A stretch of 64,000 nt of DNA from Labrenzia sp. R4_2 (GTDB taxonomy: Bacteria > Pseudomonadota > Alphaproteobacteria > Rhizobiales > Stappiaceae). The notes beneath the pieces were generated by a model, which did not search any database, was not told the origin of the DNA, and saw only the letters and a program-made list of their open reading frames with translations. Shown in pieces: positions 34,271-42,444 of the stretch (position 1 is the stretch's first letter; every line of letters starts with the position of its first letter). Made by a program: the position numbers and the translations under genes. Where the stretch lies: assembly GCF_017743865.1 (NCBI RefSeq), contig NZ_JAGHRJ010000003.1:496001-560000 (forward strand). Reading direction: 5' to 3'.

Positions 34271-34581
34271 GTCTCTCATGCGTGTCTGATTGACACTGGC
34301 GCAGGTTATCTGCGCCAGTCAGGGCTGGTCCGGACCCGACCCTTTTTGCGTGGCTCGTTTAGGCGATATGTGTAGACGCGTTTATTGCTAGCCATGACTG
34401 CACCCGGTCAAAAAACTCCCGAAGACGCAACGGAAATTTTATTGTGCACTGCAAAAAAATATTGCAATGCAGCAAAAGATGTCTTATGTAAGGGATGCGG
34501 ATGACGACAGGGTCCGTCGGGAGATGACCGGCGGAAATCATATTCACCAATGATCGCATCCGAACTCTAGGAGATGAGATC
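34271..34581. other. Spacer between the two phasin genes
   Basis: 311 bases holding a 9-bp hairpin (34295-34319, ACTGGCGCA / TGCGCCAGT) that may end phasin 1, the paired TGC-N3-GCA motif (34445-34471), and the leader of phasin 2 with GGAGATGAG before its ATG. No gene is seen. Confidence 0.6.
34445..34474. promoter_or_regulatory. Paired TGC-N3-GCA motif, PhaR operator candidate
   Basis: Two units of the form TGC-N3-GCA lie 18 bases apart: TGCACTGCA (34445-34453) and TGCAATGCA (34463-34471), with AT-rich DNA between. PhaR repressors of Paracoccus and relatives bind CTGC-N3/4-GCAG-like sites before phasin genes. It lies about 110 bases before phasin 2. Confidence 0.5.
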
Positions 34582-35091
34582 ATGACTGACACGACAACTG
34601 CTACCAAAACAGCTTCTAAAACCCGCGCGACCAAAGCAAAAGCTGCACCGGCTGCTGCTTTCCCGGACTTCGAAGCATTCGCAATGCCGAAAATGGAAGT
34701 TCCGGCTGCTTTCCGTGAAGCAACCGAAAAGAGCATCGAGAGCGCACGTGAAACCTACGCTAAGGTCAAGACTGCTGCTGAAGATGCAACCGATCTGATG
34801 GAAGACACTTTTGAAACTTCCCGTCAGGGCGTTGTTGAATTCAACCACAAGGCCGTTGATGCTGCCAAAGTCAACGCTGACGCTGCCTTCACCTTCATCA
34901 AGGACATCATGTCTGTGAAGACCCTGGCAGAAGCCATCGAGCTGCAGTCCACGTTTGCACGTCAGCAGTTCGACAGCCTCAGCGCTCAGAGCAAGGAAAT
35001 GCAGGAACTGGCAACCAAGCTGGGCACCGACGTTTCCGCTCCGGTTAAAGAAGCTATGGAAAAAACCTTCAAAGACATGAAGGTAAACTAA
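34582..35091 (+). CDS. Phasin family protein 2
   Basis: A 169-residue phasin with an Ala/Lys/Thr-rich N terminus (about 1-30) and a PhaP-like core (FEAFAMPKMEVPAAFREATEKSIESARETYAKVKTAAEDATDLMEDTF) of long amphipathic helices. The C terminus VKTLAEAIELQSTFARQQFDSLSAQSKEMQELATK is typical of the family. It coats polyhydroxyalkanoate granules. The Lys/Ala-rich tail is a feature of some alphaproteobacterial phasins. Expression is probably strong and PhaR-controlled given the motif upstream. A strong terminator follows. Confidence 0.88.
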   Translation: MTDTTTATKTASKTRATKAKAAPAAAFPDFEAFAMPKMEVPAAFREATEKSIESARETYAKVKTAAEDATDLMEDTFETSRQGVVEFNHKAVDAAKVNADAAFTFIKDIMSVKTLAEAIELQSTFARQQFDSLSAQSKEMQELATKLGTDVSAPVKEAMEKTFKDMKVN

Positions 35092-35125
35092 GTCTATCGG
35101 CACATGGTGCCTGGACAGCGTATTG

Positions 35126-35159
35126 TGCCCGGAGCGGAAAGCTCCGGGCATTTGCTTTT
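35126..35159 (+). terminator. Terminator after phasin 2
   Basis: Perfect 10-bp stem TGCCCGGAGC / GCTCCGGGCA with a 5-base loop, followed by TTTGCTTTT. Confidence 0.9.
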
Positions 35160-35274
35160 CAACAAGCAAAAAATTCTGAAAATAGACGCTTGCCGGTCCG
35201 GCAAAACGGCGTTAGAAGACGCCCTTGAAATTGGTGGACGGAAGCTTCGCACCGTGCCAATTTATGGACCTTGT

Positions 35275-35351
35275 GCAGACGTAGCTCAGTTGGTTAGAGC
35301 GTCGGATTGTGGCTCCGAAGGTCGGTGGTTCGAATCCACTCGTCTGTACCA
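35275..35351 (+). tRNA. tRNA-His (anticodon GTG), lacking G-1, discriminator A73
   Basis: A full cloverleaf is readable. Acceptor GCAGACG (35275-35281) pairs with CGTCTGT (35341-35347, one G-T pair). D arm GCTC/GAGC (35284-35300), anticodon stem TCGGA/TCCGA with loop TTGTGGC and anticodon GTG (35309-35311), T arm with TTCGAAT loop, then A at 35348 and an encoded CCA. Most bacterial tRNA-His have an extra G-1 opposite C73. Here base -1 is T and base 73 is A, the exception known in one group of alphaproteobacteria whose histidyl-tRNA synthetase changed to match. Confidence 0.95.
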
Positions 35352-35495
35352 CTACTCCCCACACACATATTGTTGCCCTCGATATCCTGATGGGACGCAG
35401 AACTCCCTTAACGGAAGCGTGTTAGCTTGCATCTGATTTTTGAGATGCGGCAGTCACATGCGTGTCCGCCCGACAGATTTTCAGGGAGTGAGTTT

Positions 35496-36011
35496 ATGGC
35501 GAAGGAACGGCTGGGACTATGGGGCAGATTGATCCGGTTGCCGGGGAATTTGCTTCTGGCCTTGATTAACGCAACGGCCCTTCTGATCATTGTGGCGTGT
35601 GTGCTGGTTCTTCTCGTGATGAACAAGGTTGAGGAAACAGGAACCCGCGTTGCGGGGGCGGTCACCGGCGCAACACTTGCCCGGCTCCAAGTGACACCGG
35701 CTGAATTCAAAGACAATTTGGAAAGCCTGGACACCAGACTGAGCGAGCTCTCCGAGCGCCTGAAAAATCGCGGAGAGGAATCAGATGCAGCACTCCGGCG
35801 TCAGCTCAGTGAATTGAACGCCAATTTGGTTGGCTTGCGTCAGGCCGCAGATGGCATCCGATCTGCTGGGCCGGATATAACCGCAGCCGCGTTTGACCAG
35901 GCGGGCGATCTTTTGACAGATTCGCTCTACACCTTACGCGGCTGCGGCGTCCCCACCAATGTGGTTATCCAGGAAGAGACTGGCATGCCCGTTCAAGGAT
36001 CATCTAATTAA
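35496..36011 (+). CDS. Hypothetical membrane-anchored coiled-coil protein
   Basis: A 171-residue protein with one membrane segment near the N terminus (LLLALINATALLIIVACVLVLLVM, about 21-45) and a heptad-like helical part (about 75-125, LESLDTRLSELSERLKNRGEESDAALRRQLSELN). A C-terminal DSLYTLRGCGV segment carries a single Cys. The ATG at 35496 has GGGAG upstream. It starts about 145 bases after tRNA-His. No family is recognised; the layout suggests a short inner-membrane protein with a periplasmic coiled coil. Confidence 0.7.
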   Translation: MAKERLGLWGRLIRLPGNLLLALINATALLIIVACVLVLLVMNKVEETGTRVAGAVTGATLARLQVTPAEFKDNLESLDTRLSELSERLKNRGEESDAALRRQLSELNANLVGLRQAADGIRSAGPDITAAAFDQAGDLLTDSLYTLRGCGVPTNVVIQEETGMPVQGSSN

Positions 36012-36013
36012 GG

Positions 36014-36322
36014 TCAGCCTTGAAAGACATCCGCCCATTCCGGGTGTTTTTGCCTTTGCGCATTTACATACGGACACAGTGGCACGATCTTGATGCTGTT
36101 TTCACGCGCATCTGCCACGAGCCGCTCCACGAGCGCTTTGCCAACACCCATGCCGCGCATACTGTCAGGAACGCCCGTATGATCAGCAATAATCATATGA
36201 TCACTGACAATCGAAAAGGTTAGTTCCGCCGGCTCGTCAATGCCGGCCACCGCTGCAACGTAGCGCCCCTTTGCGCTGTCTTTCGTCAGCGTGATTGTGA
36301 TTTCGGCGGAATGCGACATCAT
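36014..36322 (-). CDS. Small GNAT N-acetyltransferase (YjdJ-like)
   Basis: About 102 residues. The acetyl-CoA loop reads GMGVGKALVERLVADARE (about 58-75) and the end KIVPLCPYVNAQRQKHPEWADVF is typical of the short GCN5-related group (PF14542-like). These small acetyltransferases have no known substrate. The start is taken at 36322 behind AAGGAG; the longer frame to 36364 includes a hairpin region and is not preferred. It lies downstream of the pirin gene. Confidence 0.8.
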   Translation of the reverse strand: MMSHSAEITITLTKDSAKGRYVAAVAGIDEPAELTFSIVSDHMIIADHTGVPDSMRGMGVGKALVERLVADARENSIKIVPLCPYVNAQRQKHPEWADVFQG

Positions 36323-36339
36323 GAACTCCTTGAAGATTG

Positions 36340-36362
36340 GCGCGCAGAGTACCTCTGCGCGC
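36340..36362 (-). promoter_or_regulatory. Perfect hairpin in the leader of the GNAT gene
   Basis: Ten base pairs GCGCGCAGAG / CTCTGCGCGC with a 3-base loop, 18 bases before the GNAT start and next to its ribosome binding site. It could end the upstream pirin transcript or affect translation. No T-run is present. Confidence 0.4.
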
Positions 36363-36484
36363 ACTTTATAGCGTGTCGTGTTTCATTGAACTCGTGCTGC
36401 TTCAGGTTTCGCGTACGAGACAAAGCCGAGTGGCAGCGAAACCTGAATCCGTTTGAACGCGACTTGCTCTAAGATGTAGGGCAG

Positions 36485-37189
36485 TTACGCCGCCAAATCG
36501 AAGAGCAGGAACTCAGAATCTTGCTGAGCGCTCAAGGAGACGGCACCTTGCTCCAGGAGACCGAGACCGTCACCGGCGTTGAGTTGTTGCCCGTTGGCAC
36601 TCAGTGCGCCCTTGACGACCTGCAGCCAGACCTTTCTGCCCGGGCGGATATCAAATGCAAGACTGCGGTCGGCGGAAAGCAGCGACCCATAAAGGTCGAG
36701 GTCCTGATGAATGACGAGCGATCCCTCGCGGCCATCACGGGACCCGATCAGCCTCAGCGCATTCTGTCGCTCTTCAATCGGGAACGCCTTTTGGTCGTAG
36801 CTCGGCGCGAGTCCATCCTGCTCTGGTACGATCCAGATTTGCAGGAAGTGGACGGGATCCGTGTCGGACGCGTTGTATTCGCTGTGGCGGACGCCGGTTC
36901 CGGCTGTCATGCGTTGCAGTTCGCCGGGGCGGATGACGGAGCCGGTGCCAATGCTGTCTTTGTGCTCCAACCCACCGGAGACAACATAGGAGATGATCTC
37001 CATATTCTCATGCGGATGAGTTGGAAAGCCGGCAGACGGTGCGACCCGGTCTTCGTTGATGACGCGCAGCGCTCCGAAACCGATGTAATTCGGGTCGAAG
37101 TAGGAGCCGAACGAGAAAGTGTGTTTGCTTTTCAGCCAACCGAAATCGGCATCTCCGCGGGCGTCAGAGGCGCGGTATATCTGGGACAT
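36485..37189 (-). CDS. Pirin family protein
   Basis: A bicupin of about 234 residues. The start MSQIYRASDARGDADFGWLKSKHTFSFG and the metal-binding HPHENMEIISYVVSGGLEHKD (two His and Glu) followed by HSEYN are the pirin signature. Members bind a metal, and some have quercetin 2,3-dioxygenase activity; others act in redox or stress regulation. The physiological substrate here is unknown. The ATG at 37189 is preferred; an upstream ATG at 37207 adds six residues. Confidence 0.88.
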   Translation of the reverse strand: MSQIYRASDARGDADFGWLKSKHTFSFGSYFDPNYIGFGALRVINEDRVAPSAGFPTHPHENMEIISYVVSGGLEHKDSIGTGSVIRPGELQRMTAGTGVRHSEYNASDTDPVHFLQIWIVPEQDGLAPSYDQKAFPIEERQNALRLIGSRDGREGSLVIHQDLDLYGSLLSADRSLAFDIRPGRKVWLQVVKGALSANGQQLNAGDGLGLLEQGAVSLSAQQDSEFLLFDLAA

Positions 37190-37331
37190 GGTGACGATCC
37201 TTTTCAAACTTTGGCGGGGATGTCCCGCGCTGCTGGGGCTAAGATCGTCATGAGTACTGTTTTATACAATGAGCCGAGTGTTTAACGATTAGTCATCGTT
37301 TTTTGAACAATCAAATGGATTGCTGATGGCA

Positions 37332-37889
37332 TCACGCAATATCAGCGATGGCTTGGTTTTCTCTCGCGATGGCTTTCACCCGCGCCGCATCCGGTTTGAC
37401 GGTTCGGCCATCCGGAGCAAAGGCTTTTTTGAACGAAAACGCCCTGACGTTTGGCCCGTTGTCCATCAAATCCTCAAATCGGCTAACCGCTTCCGTCCAG
37501 TCCGGCTGGTGACCAGCCGGGATCCACCATAAGACATATTCCGGGACACCGGGTCTTGCGAGGTGCCATTTGCTGCCCTGCCGATAGGCGTCTCCATGGT
37601 GTCCGTGGTAAGTCGCCGCCATGAGGGCCTCGATTGTCTCCCAGACAGACAGGGTGGAGGGTGCCCAGCCGTCACCATTGCTGTTTTCCCAGCATTTGGG
37701 AAAGACCTGTGGTCCCCAGCTCATCGGCCCTTCCTCGCCCTCGTATCCTGAGCGCGCGACAAATCCACTCGCGCGGTCCATTTCCGCGAACGCACCGGGC
37801 TCGGCGTCACGAAACCCTTTGATCGCAACCGATTGATAGGGAGCGAGGAACTGATTGAATGTGTATACGGCCAGGTGATGCGACTGCAT
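37332..37889 (-). CDS. DUF3291-type protein, copy 1
   Basis: A 185-residue protein. It starts MQSHHLAVYTFNQFLAPY and has GFVARSGYEGEEGP, PKCWENSNGDGWAPSTLSVW, ATYHGHHGDAYRQG and EYVLWWIPAGHQPDWTEAV. This fits the DUF3291 group with an antibiotic-monooxygenase-like fold. No catalytic role is established. A paralog of the same length lies next to it on the same strand, so the pair arose by tandem duplication. Confidence 0.7.
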   Translation of the reverse strand: MQSHHLAVYTFNQFLAPYQSVAIKGFRDAEPGAFAEMDRASGFVARSGYEGEEGPMSWGPQVFPKCWENSNGDGWAPSTLSVWETIEALMAATYHGHHGDAYRQGSKWHLARPGVPEYVLWWIPAGHQPDWTEAVSRFEDLMDNGPNVRAFSFKKAFAPDGRTVKPDAARVKAIARENQAIADIA

Positions 37890-38007
37890 TAAATCTCCAT
37901 TTTTGCGGGAGCATCAAAAGAGGCGCTATGCAAAACATCAATCGAAAATTGCGAGTCACTTAGGTGTTTCTAGACTGGTGTGTCCTGTCAGCATCAAGAG
38001 TTCATGC

Positions 38008-38565
38008 TCAATCTTGTGTCGGAGCCGGCGTAATTCTCCCTGCGAGCAGCTGCACCTTTTGTGCATACGGATTCGTTCGCCGTCCCGCCGGATCAAAAGC
38101 CTGTTTGAAGGAGAAGGCGGACGCGCTCGGACCATTGTCCAGTAGGCCTTCATACCTTCCAACGGCCTCTGCCCAGTCTGGTCTGTGGTCTTCGGGCACC
38201 CACCACAAAACGTAGGAGGGGATGTCTTTTGCCCGAATATGCCATTGGTGACCGAGCCGGTACGCATAGCCATGATAGCCGTGATACGTAGCCGCAATCA
38301 GCGCTTCGATTGAGGTCCAAAGCGAGAGGGTCACTGGGGCCCAACCGTCGCTGTTCAAATTCTCCCAGCACTTTGGCATGACCATTGAGCCCCAGCTCGC
38401 CGGTCCGTCTTCGCCACGATACCCGGAGCGCGCGATGAACCCCTCGCATTGTTCGACAGCCGCGAAGGCTCCAGGCTCGACGTCGCGATAGGCCTTGTTC
38501 CTGTCCGCAAGAAACGGCGCAGCCAATTCATTGAAAGTGTATACGGCAAGGATTCTGGACTGCAT
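38008..38565 (-). CDS. DUF3291-type protein, copy 2
   Basis: A 185-residue paralog of the neighbouring protein, aligned from end to end: MQSRILAVYTFNELAAPF, GFIARSGYRGEDGP, MPKCWENLNSDGWAPVTLSLW, ATYHGYHGYAYRLG, PSYVLWWVPEDHRPDWAEAV. The ATG at 38565 is chosen because the similarity starts there; upstream frame is not conserved. Same strand, about 118 bases from copy 1. The conserved Trp, His and Tyr pairs suggest a shared ligand pocket, but no function can be assigned. Confidence 0.7.
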   Translation of the reverse strand: MQSRILAVYTFNELAAPFLADRNKAYRDVEPGAFAAVEQCEGFIARSGYRGEDGPASWGSMVMPKCWENLNSDGWAPVTLSLWTSIEALIAATYHGYHGYAYRLGHQWHIRAKDIPSYVLWWVPEDHRPDWAEAVGRYEGLLDNGPSASAFSFKQAFDPAGRRTNPYAQKVQLLAGRITPAPTQD

Positions 38566-38809
38566 TTCAGCTCCGGTACTTAAGCTGGTTCCGGAAAGAT
38601 ATGGCGCGCAATTCAGAAGTGCCAGTGTTGTTGCGTCGTACCGTGCGAACCAGGCTCGGGGTTCAAATGCATATCTATGCCGAACCGGAAACGCAGTTGT
38701 GGTCTTTTGTTTCTGACCAAGCTGACTATTGTGCGCGCTGCGGACCGTTTGACTTTCGGCGGGATTTTCGATCACCGATATCCGCTCAGGAATACGACAA
38801 GGAGCCTAC

Positions 38810-39637
38810 GTGGAAGATCTCAGTTTTGTTTCGCTCGCCTTGCTGGCGGGTGCGTTGCTTGCGACGGGCCTTGTCGCCGGGATTATCGCAGGCCTTCTTG
38901 GCGTTGGCGGGGGCATCGTGATCGTCCCGGTGCTCTATTACATGTTCACCGCTCTGAAGATCGATCCCGCGATCCTGATGCATGTGGCGGTCGGGACCTC
39001 TCTTGCAACTATTTTGGCAACTGGTACCTCTTCCGCGCGGGCACATTACAACCGCGGCAGTGTCGATATGGACCTGTTGAAGCGGTGGTGGTGGGCGATC
39101 GCGATCGGTGTGATTTCAGGTGCAATGATTGCCGGCAACATGTCCGGCGGTGCGCTGACCCTGGTGTTCGGCGTGGTTGCTCTTTTGGTCTCCGCCAACA
39201 TGTTGCTGCGTAAAGAAGGCTCTGCACTTGCAGACAAACTGCCGGGATCTCCGATCAAGGAGCTGCTTGGTTTTCTCATTGGCGGTATCTCGGTCATGAT
39301 GGGGATTGGCGGCGGGACTCTCGGCGTTCCGACATTGACACTGTTCAATTATCCGATCCGCAAGGCGGTCGGGACCGCGGCTGCCATTGGCCTCATCATC
39401 GCGGTGCCTGGTACACTGATGTCGATCTTTTTTGGCTGGGGTGCGGAAGGTCTTCCGCCCTTGTCGCTCGGCTATGTAAACCTGATCGGGTTCTTTTTGA
39501 TCATACCGGCGTCAACCTTCGCCGCGCCGCTTGGGGCGAAAATTGCGCATGCGATTGATCCTTCCAAACTCAAACTGATCTTTGCCCTATTTCTCGGTTT
39601 CACCGGTCTTCGCATGATCTACGATGTCTTGATGTGA
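38810..39637 (+). CDS. TauE/SafE family sulfite/anion exporter
   Basis: A 275-residue inner membrane protein with about eight hydrophobic segments and two glycine-rich repeats typical of TSUP proteins: GIIAGLLGVGGGIVIVPVL near residue 25 and GGISVMMGIGGGTLGVPTL near residue 160. Members export sulfite, sulfoacetate or other anions. It starts with GTG at 38810; AAGGAG lies 6 bases upstream. The sulfur operon is far away, so a link to it is not implied. Confidence 0.85.
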   Translation: MEDLSFVSLALLAGALLATGLVAGIIAGLLGVGGGIVIVPVLYYMFTALKIDPAILMHVAVGTSLATILATGTSSARAHYNRGSVDMDLLKRWWWAIAIGVISGAMIAGNMSGGALTLVFGVVALLVSANMLLRKEGSALADKLPGSPIKELLGFLIGGISVMMGIGGGTLGVPTLTLFNYPIRKAVGTAAAIGLIIAVPGTLMSIFFGWGAEGLPPLSLGYVNLIGFFLIIPASTFAAPLGAKIAHAIDPSKLKLIFALFLGFTGLRMIYDVLM

Positions 39638-39765
39638 TCCGGCGGATTCAGAAAATTTCTTGATCAAGTTGATGAACAACTTTCATTGGTTCTCTCTAAG
39701 CGGATCAGGGACAATGATGGACAGATGTTCACAAATGATCAGCGCTGGCTGGCAATAGGAATTTT

Positions 39766-40467
39766 ATGTTGGAACGGAATGTCACGCTCAGCTTCAAGGG
39801 CTGTGTGCAGGGGGCTTTGCTGTGTATGCCGGGGTTTCCCGGTGTGGTCGCGCTGGGCATGGTTTTTGGAACCGTCGCGGCGCAAAAGGGCCTGACTTTT
39901 CTGGAAACGATTATGATCAATTCGCTGGTTTTTGCCGGCGCCAGCCAATTCGTCGCGATGGAAGTTTATAGTGATCCCCTGACCTGGGGCTCGCTAATCG
40001 CAATGGTCGGCGTGACCGCCGCCGTGAACATGCGGATGTTGCTCATCGGTGCCAGCCTGCGTCCATGGCTTGGACAAGTGCCGGCTTTTAAGACCTACCC
40101 AGCCCTCTATTTCCTGACCGATTTGAACTGGCTCATTTCTCTTTCCGAATACGAGAAGGGGACCCGCGACTGGGGCGTCTATCTCGGCAGCGGTTTGTTC
40201 ACCTGGACTGTGTGGTCGCTGTCTGTCATCCCCGGCTATTTCGCAGGAAGTCTGATTTCTGATCCCAAAGCGTTCGGCCTGGACGTCATTTTGCCTGCCT
40301 TCTTCGCCGCTCTTCTGGTGCCACTTTGGAAGGGAAAACGCCAGACCGTCAGCTGGCTGGTTGCAGGGGCAGTTGCCACCACGACATGGGCCCTGGTCGG
40401 CGGGTATTGGAGTATATTTACCGGCGCAATAGCCGGAGCGCTGGCGGGGGCTTATCTCGATGACTGA
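39766..40467 (+). CDS. azlC: Branched-chain amino acid exporter subunit AzlC
   Basis: A 233-residue inner membrane protein of the AzlC family with several hydrophobic segments and the FPGVVALGMVFGTVAAQKGL and VTAAVNMRMLLIGASLRPWL blocks. With AzlD it exports branched-chain amino acids. The start has AGGAA upstream. It overlaps azlD by 8 bases. Confidence 0.87.
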   Translation: MLERNVTLSFKGCVQGALLCMPGFPGVVALGMVFGTVAAQKGLTFLETIMINSLVFAGASQFVAMEVYSDPLTWGSLIAMVGVTAAVNMRMLLIGASLRPWLGQVPAFKTYPALYFLTDLNWLISLSEYEKGTRDWGVYLGSGLFTWTVWSLSVIPGYFAGSLISDPKAFGLDVILPAFFAALLVPLWKGKRQTVSWLVAGAVATTTWALVGGYWSIFTGAIAGALAGAYLDD

Positions 40468-40780
40468 TGGCATGTTTTCCGCAGATGCGATGTTTATGCT
40501 GGCCGTGCTCGGTATGACCGTTGCGACATATACGTTGCGTGCCGGTGGGTATTGGGTCATGGGCCGTCTGCCTTTGACCCAGCGGGTTCGCCGCGGACTT
40601 GAAGCTTTGCCCGGCGCGATCATCGTTTCGACCATCTTGCCGATCGTGTTGCAGGGCGGACTTGCGGTGGGGCTCTGCCTAATTGTTGCTGCAGCTGCAC
40701 AGATCAAGCTTCGCAAGGAATACATTGCCGTTTTCTGCGCCGCGGCAGCCGCCGCCGGCATGCGGGCTGCCGGGATCTAG
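40460..40780 (+). CDS. azlD: Branched-chain amino acid exporter subunit AzlD
   Basis: A 106-residue four-segment membrane protein of the AzlD family (TYTLRAGGYWVMGRLPL, then ALPGAIIVSTILPIVLQGG). It works with AzlC as a two-subunit exporter. The start overlaps azlC by 8 bases. It is convergent with the following APH-AAA gene and overlaps its stop by four bases. Confidence 0.85.
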   Translation: MTDGMFSADAMFMLAVLGMTVATYTLRAGGYWVMGRLPLTQRVRRGLEALPGAIIVSTILPIVLQGGLAVGLCLIVAAAAQIKLRKEYIAVFCAAAAAAGMRAAGI

Positions 40781-42318
40781 ATCACAGACTTGGCCCGCTC
40801 CAGCGTTGTCTGCGCCGGTCCGCCGGCGTCGATCGTTTCCCAGGACAGGGTGCCAAGATCATAGGTCAGTTGCCGGTCGACAATTTCGGTCGTCGCATCC
40901 GATGCATCGCCGGACCGGGCGGCAACGCGGCTTTTGAGCGTATCTGGATCAGCGTCTAGCCAGATGCCGTGAAACTCGGATTCCACCCGGGCGGCTATGG
41001 TTTCGATCGCGGCACGCTCGTCCTCGGATGCAAAGACGGCATCAAAAATTGCAGAATGTCCGGCAGCCAGCACGGTTTGAATATCGCTATCGATAGCTTG
41101 GTACACCTTGTCTGAGGCTTCTTTCGTGTAGGCGCTTTGCGGGGCCTTTTCTGTTTCGGAAAGGCCGAGCAGACGTTTGCGTTTGACGTCTGTTCGCAGG
41201 ACCCGCGCGCCTGGTGCGCGGCCGACATCAGGCGCGAGCCAATAGGCAAGTGTGGTTTTTCCGGTGCCGGACAACCCGCCGACAGCGATCAGTTTTGTCG
41301 GCGTGGGTTCCAGGAAAGCCAGGGCATAGCCGAAGTATTCTTTCGCCTGGTTTTGTTGATGTTCTTTGGTGACGGGATCGGCTTGATTAAGCGCGGAAGC
41401 CGCTGCGATCTTGGATCGGATTGCAGCGCGCATCATCATGTAGAAGGGCAGCGCGGCCAAACCCTCAAGGTGTTCGGGTAGATCGCTCAAGTCCAAATAC
41501 CGATTGAAGACCCGATTGGCCGCTGTTCTTTGACCACGCTCCCAGAGATCCATCAACAAGAACGCCAGATCGTACAAGACGTCATTTGTCGCGATGGCGT
41601 CGGAAAACTCCACAGCATCGAACAAGACCAATGCATCCTCGATCAGTACGATGTTTCGCAGGTGCGCGTCGCCATGACAGCGCCGCACAAAGCCCATATC
41701 CCCGCGTCTTAGAATCAGATCGTGAATTGAGGAGAGCGCGGTACGCGAAGCAAGCGTCAGGTGTTGAACGTCGTCCGGCGGGAACAGGTCCGGATGTTCC
41801 CGGAAAGCCGTGTCATTTTGCTCTATGTAGGACGTGAGTTCTGCAAAGAAGTCACCGCCTTTGCGAAGCGGGGCATTGGCGTGTGCGTCCACCATCATCT
41901 TGGAGAGCTTGTCGCAAAGATCGTTGGAGAACTCGGTGGATTTAGCCAGGATATCCAGCTCGTCCCGGCGTTCGAACCGGTTCATTTCAACAGCCCACTC
42001 GACGGGCTCTCCGGTGCCATCCAAGGCCAGTGACCCGTCCCTTTGGCGTGTGATCGCCAACGCGCGCCGGTACACTTGCGGAGCGTTGGCCTGATTGACC
42101 GTGATTTCCGCTTTGCAGGCCTCCTCGCGCAGCGCCAATGTCGAATAGTCCAGGAAAGGGAACTTCACAGCCCGTTTGACCTTGTAGGCCTTGGACCCCA
42201 CGAGAAACACGATGTTCGCATGCGTGTCGATGCGAACAACATCCGGGCGCGCCGGATCGTCAGACGGAAGACTGTTAAGAAAGGCAAACGCTTCGGTCTG
42301 TGTCTCTGCATGATCCAT
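40777..42318 (-). CDS. APH-like phosphotransferase fused to AAA ATPase
   Basis: A 513-residue fusion. The N-terminal part (about 20-320) resembles aminoglycoside/choline kinases, with the catalytic loop RRCHGDAHLRNIV and the metal-binding LFDAVEFSD motif. The C-terminal part (about 345-513) is an AAA_33-type P-loop kinase (GGLSGTGKTTLA). The substrate is not known; such fusions are called bifunctional aminoglycoside phosphotransferase/ATP-binding proteins but resistance is not shown. The ATG at 42318 is used because GAAGGA precedes it; a TTG at 42339 in frame lacks one. Confidence 0.8.
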   Translation of the reverse strand: MDHAETQTEAFAFLNSLPSDDPARPDVVRIDTHANIVFLVGSKAYKVKRAVKFPFLDYSTLALREEACKAEITVNQANAPQVYRRALAITRQRDGSLALDGTGEPVEWAVEMNRFERRDELDILAKSTEFSNDLCDKLSKMMVDAHANAPLRKGGDFFAELTSYIEQNDTAFREHPDLFPPDDVQHLTLASRTALSSIHDLILRRGDMGFVRRCHGDAHLRNIVLIEDALVLFDAVEFSDAIATNDVLYDLAFLLMDLWERGQRTAANRVFNRYLDLSDLPEHLEGLAALPFYMMMRAAIRSKIAAASALNQADPVTKEHQQNQAKEYFGYALAFLEPTPTKLIAVGGLSGTGKTTLAYWLAPDVGRAPGARVLRTDVKRKRLLGLSETEKAPQSAYTKEASDKVYQAIDSDIQTVLAAGHSAIFDAVFASEDERAAIETIAARVESEFHGIWLDADPDTLKSRVAARSGDASDATTEIVDRQLTYDLGTLSWETIDAGGPAQTTLERAKSVI

Positions 42319-42444
42319 ATCGGGTCCTTCATCTGTCAACGCGCAGTCTGCCGCTTAAGGGCGTTCACAGATTTGATTCTTCTCAATGTCAGGCAACAGC
42401 GATGTGGCACATATAGATTTCAATGTCAGCATAAGGAGGGCACC

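Noticed and set aside
35104..35436. Plus-strand frame covering the phasin terminator and tRNA-His
   Set aside because: It runs through a strong terminator and a complete tRNA gene, so it cannot be a real coding region.
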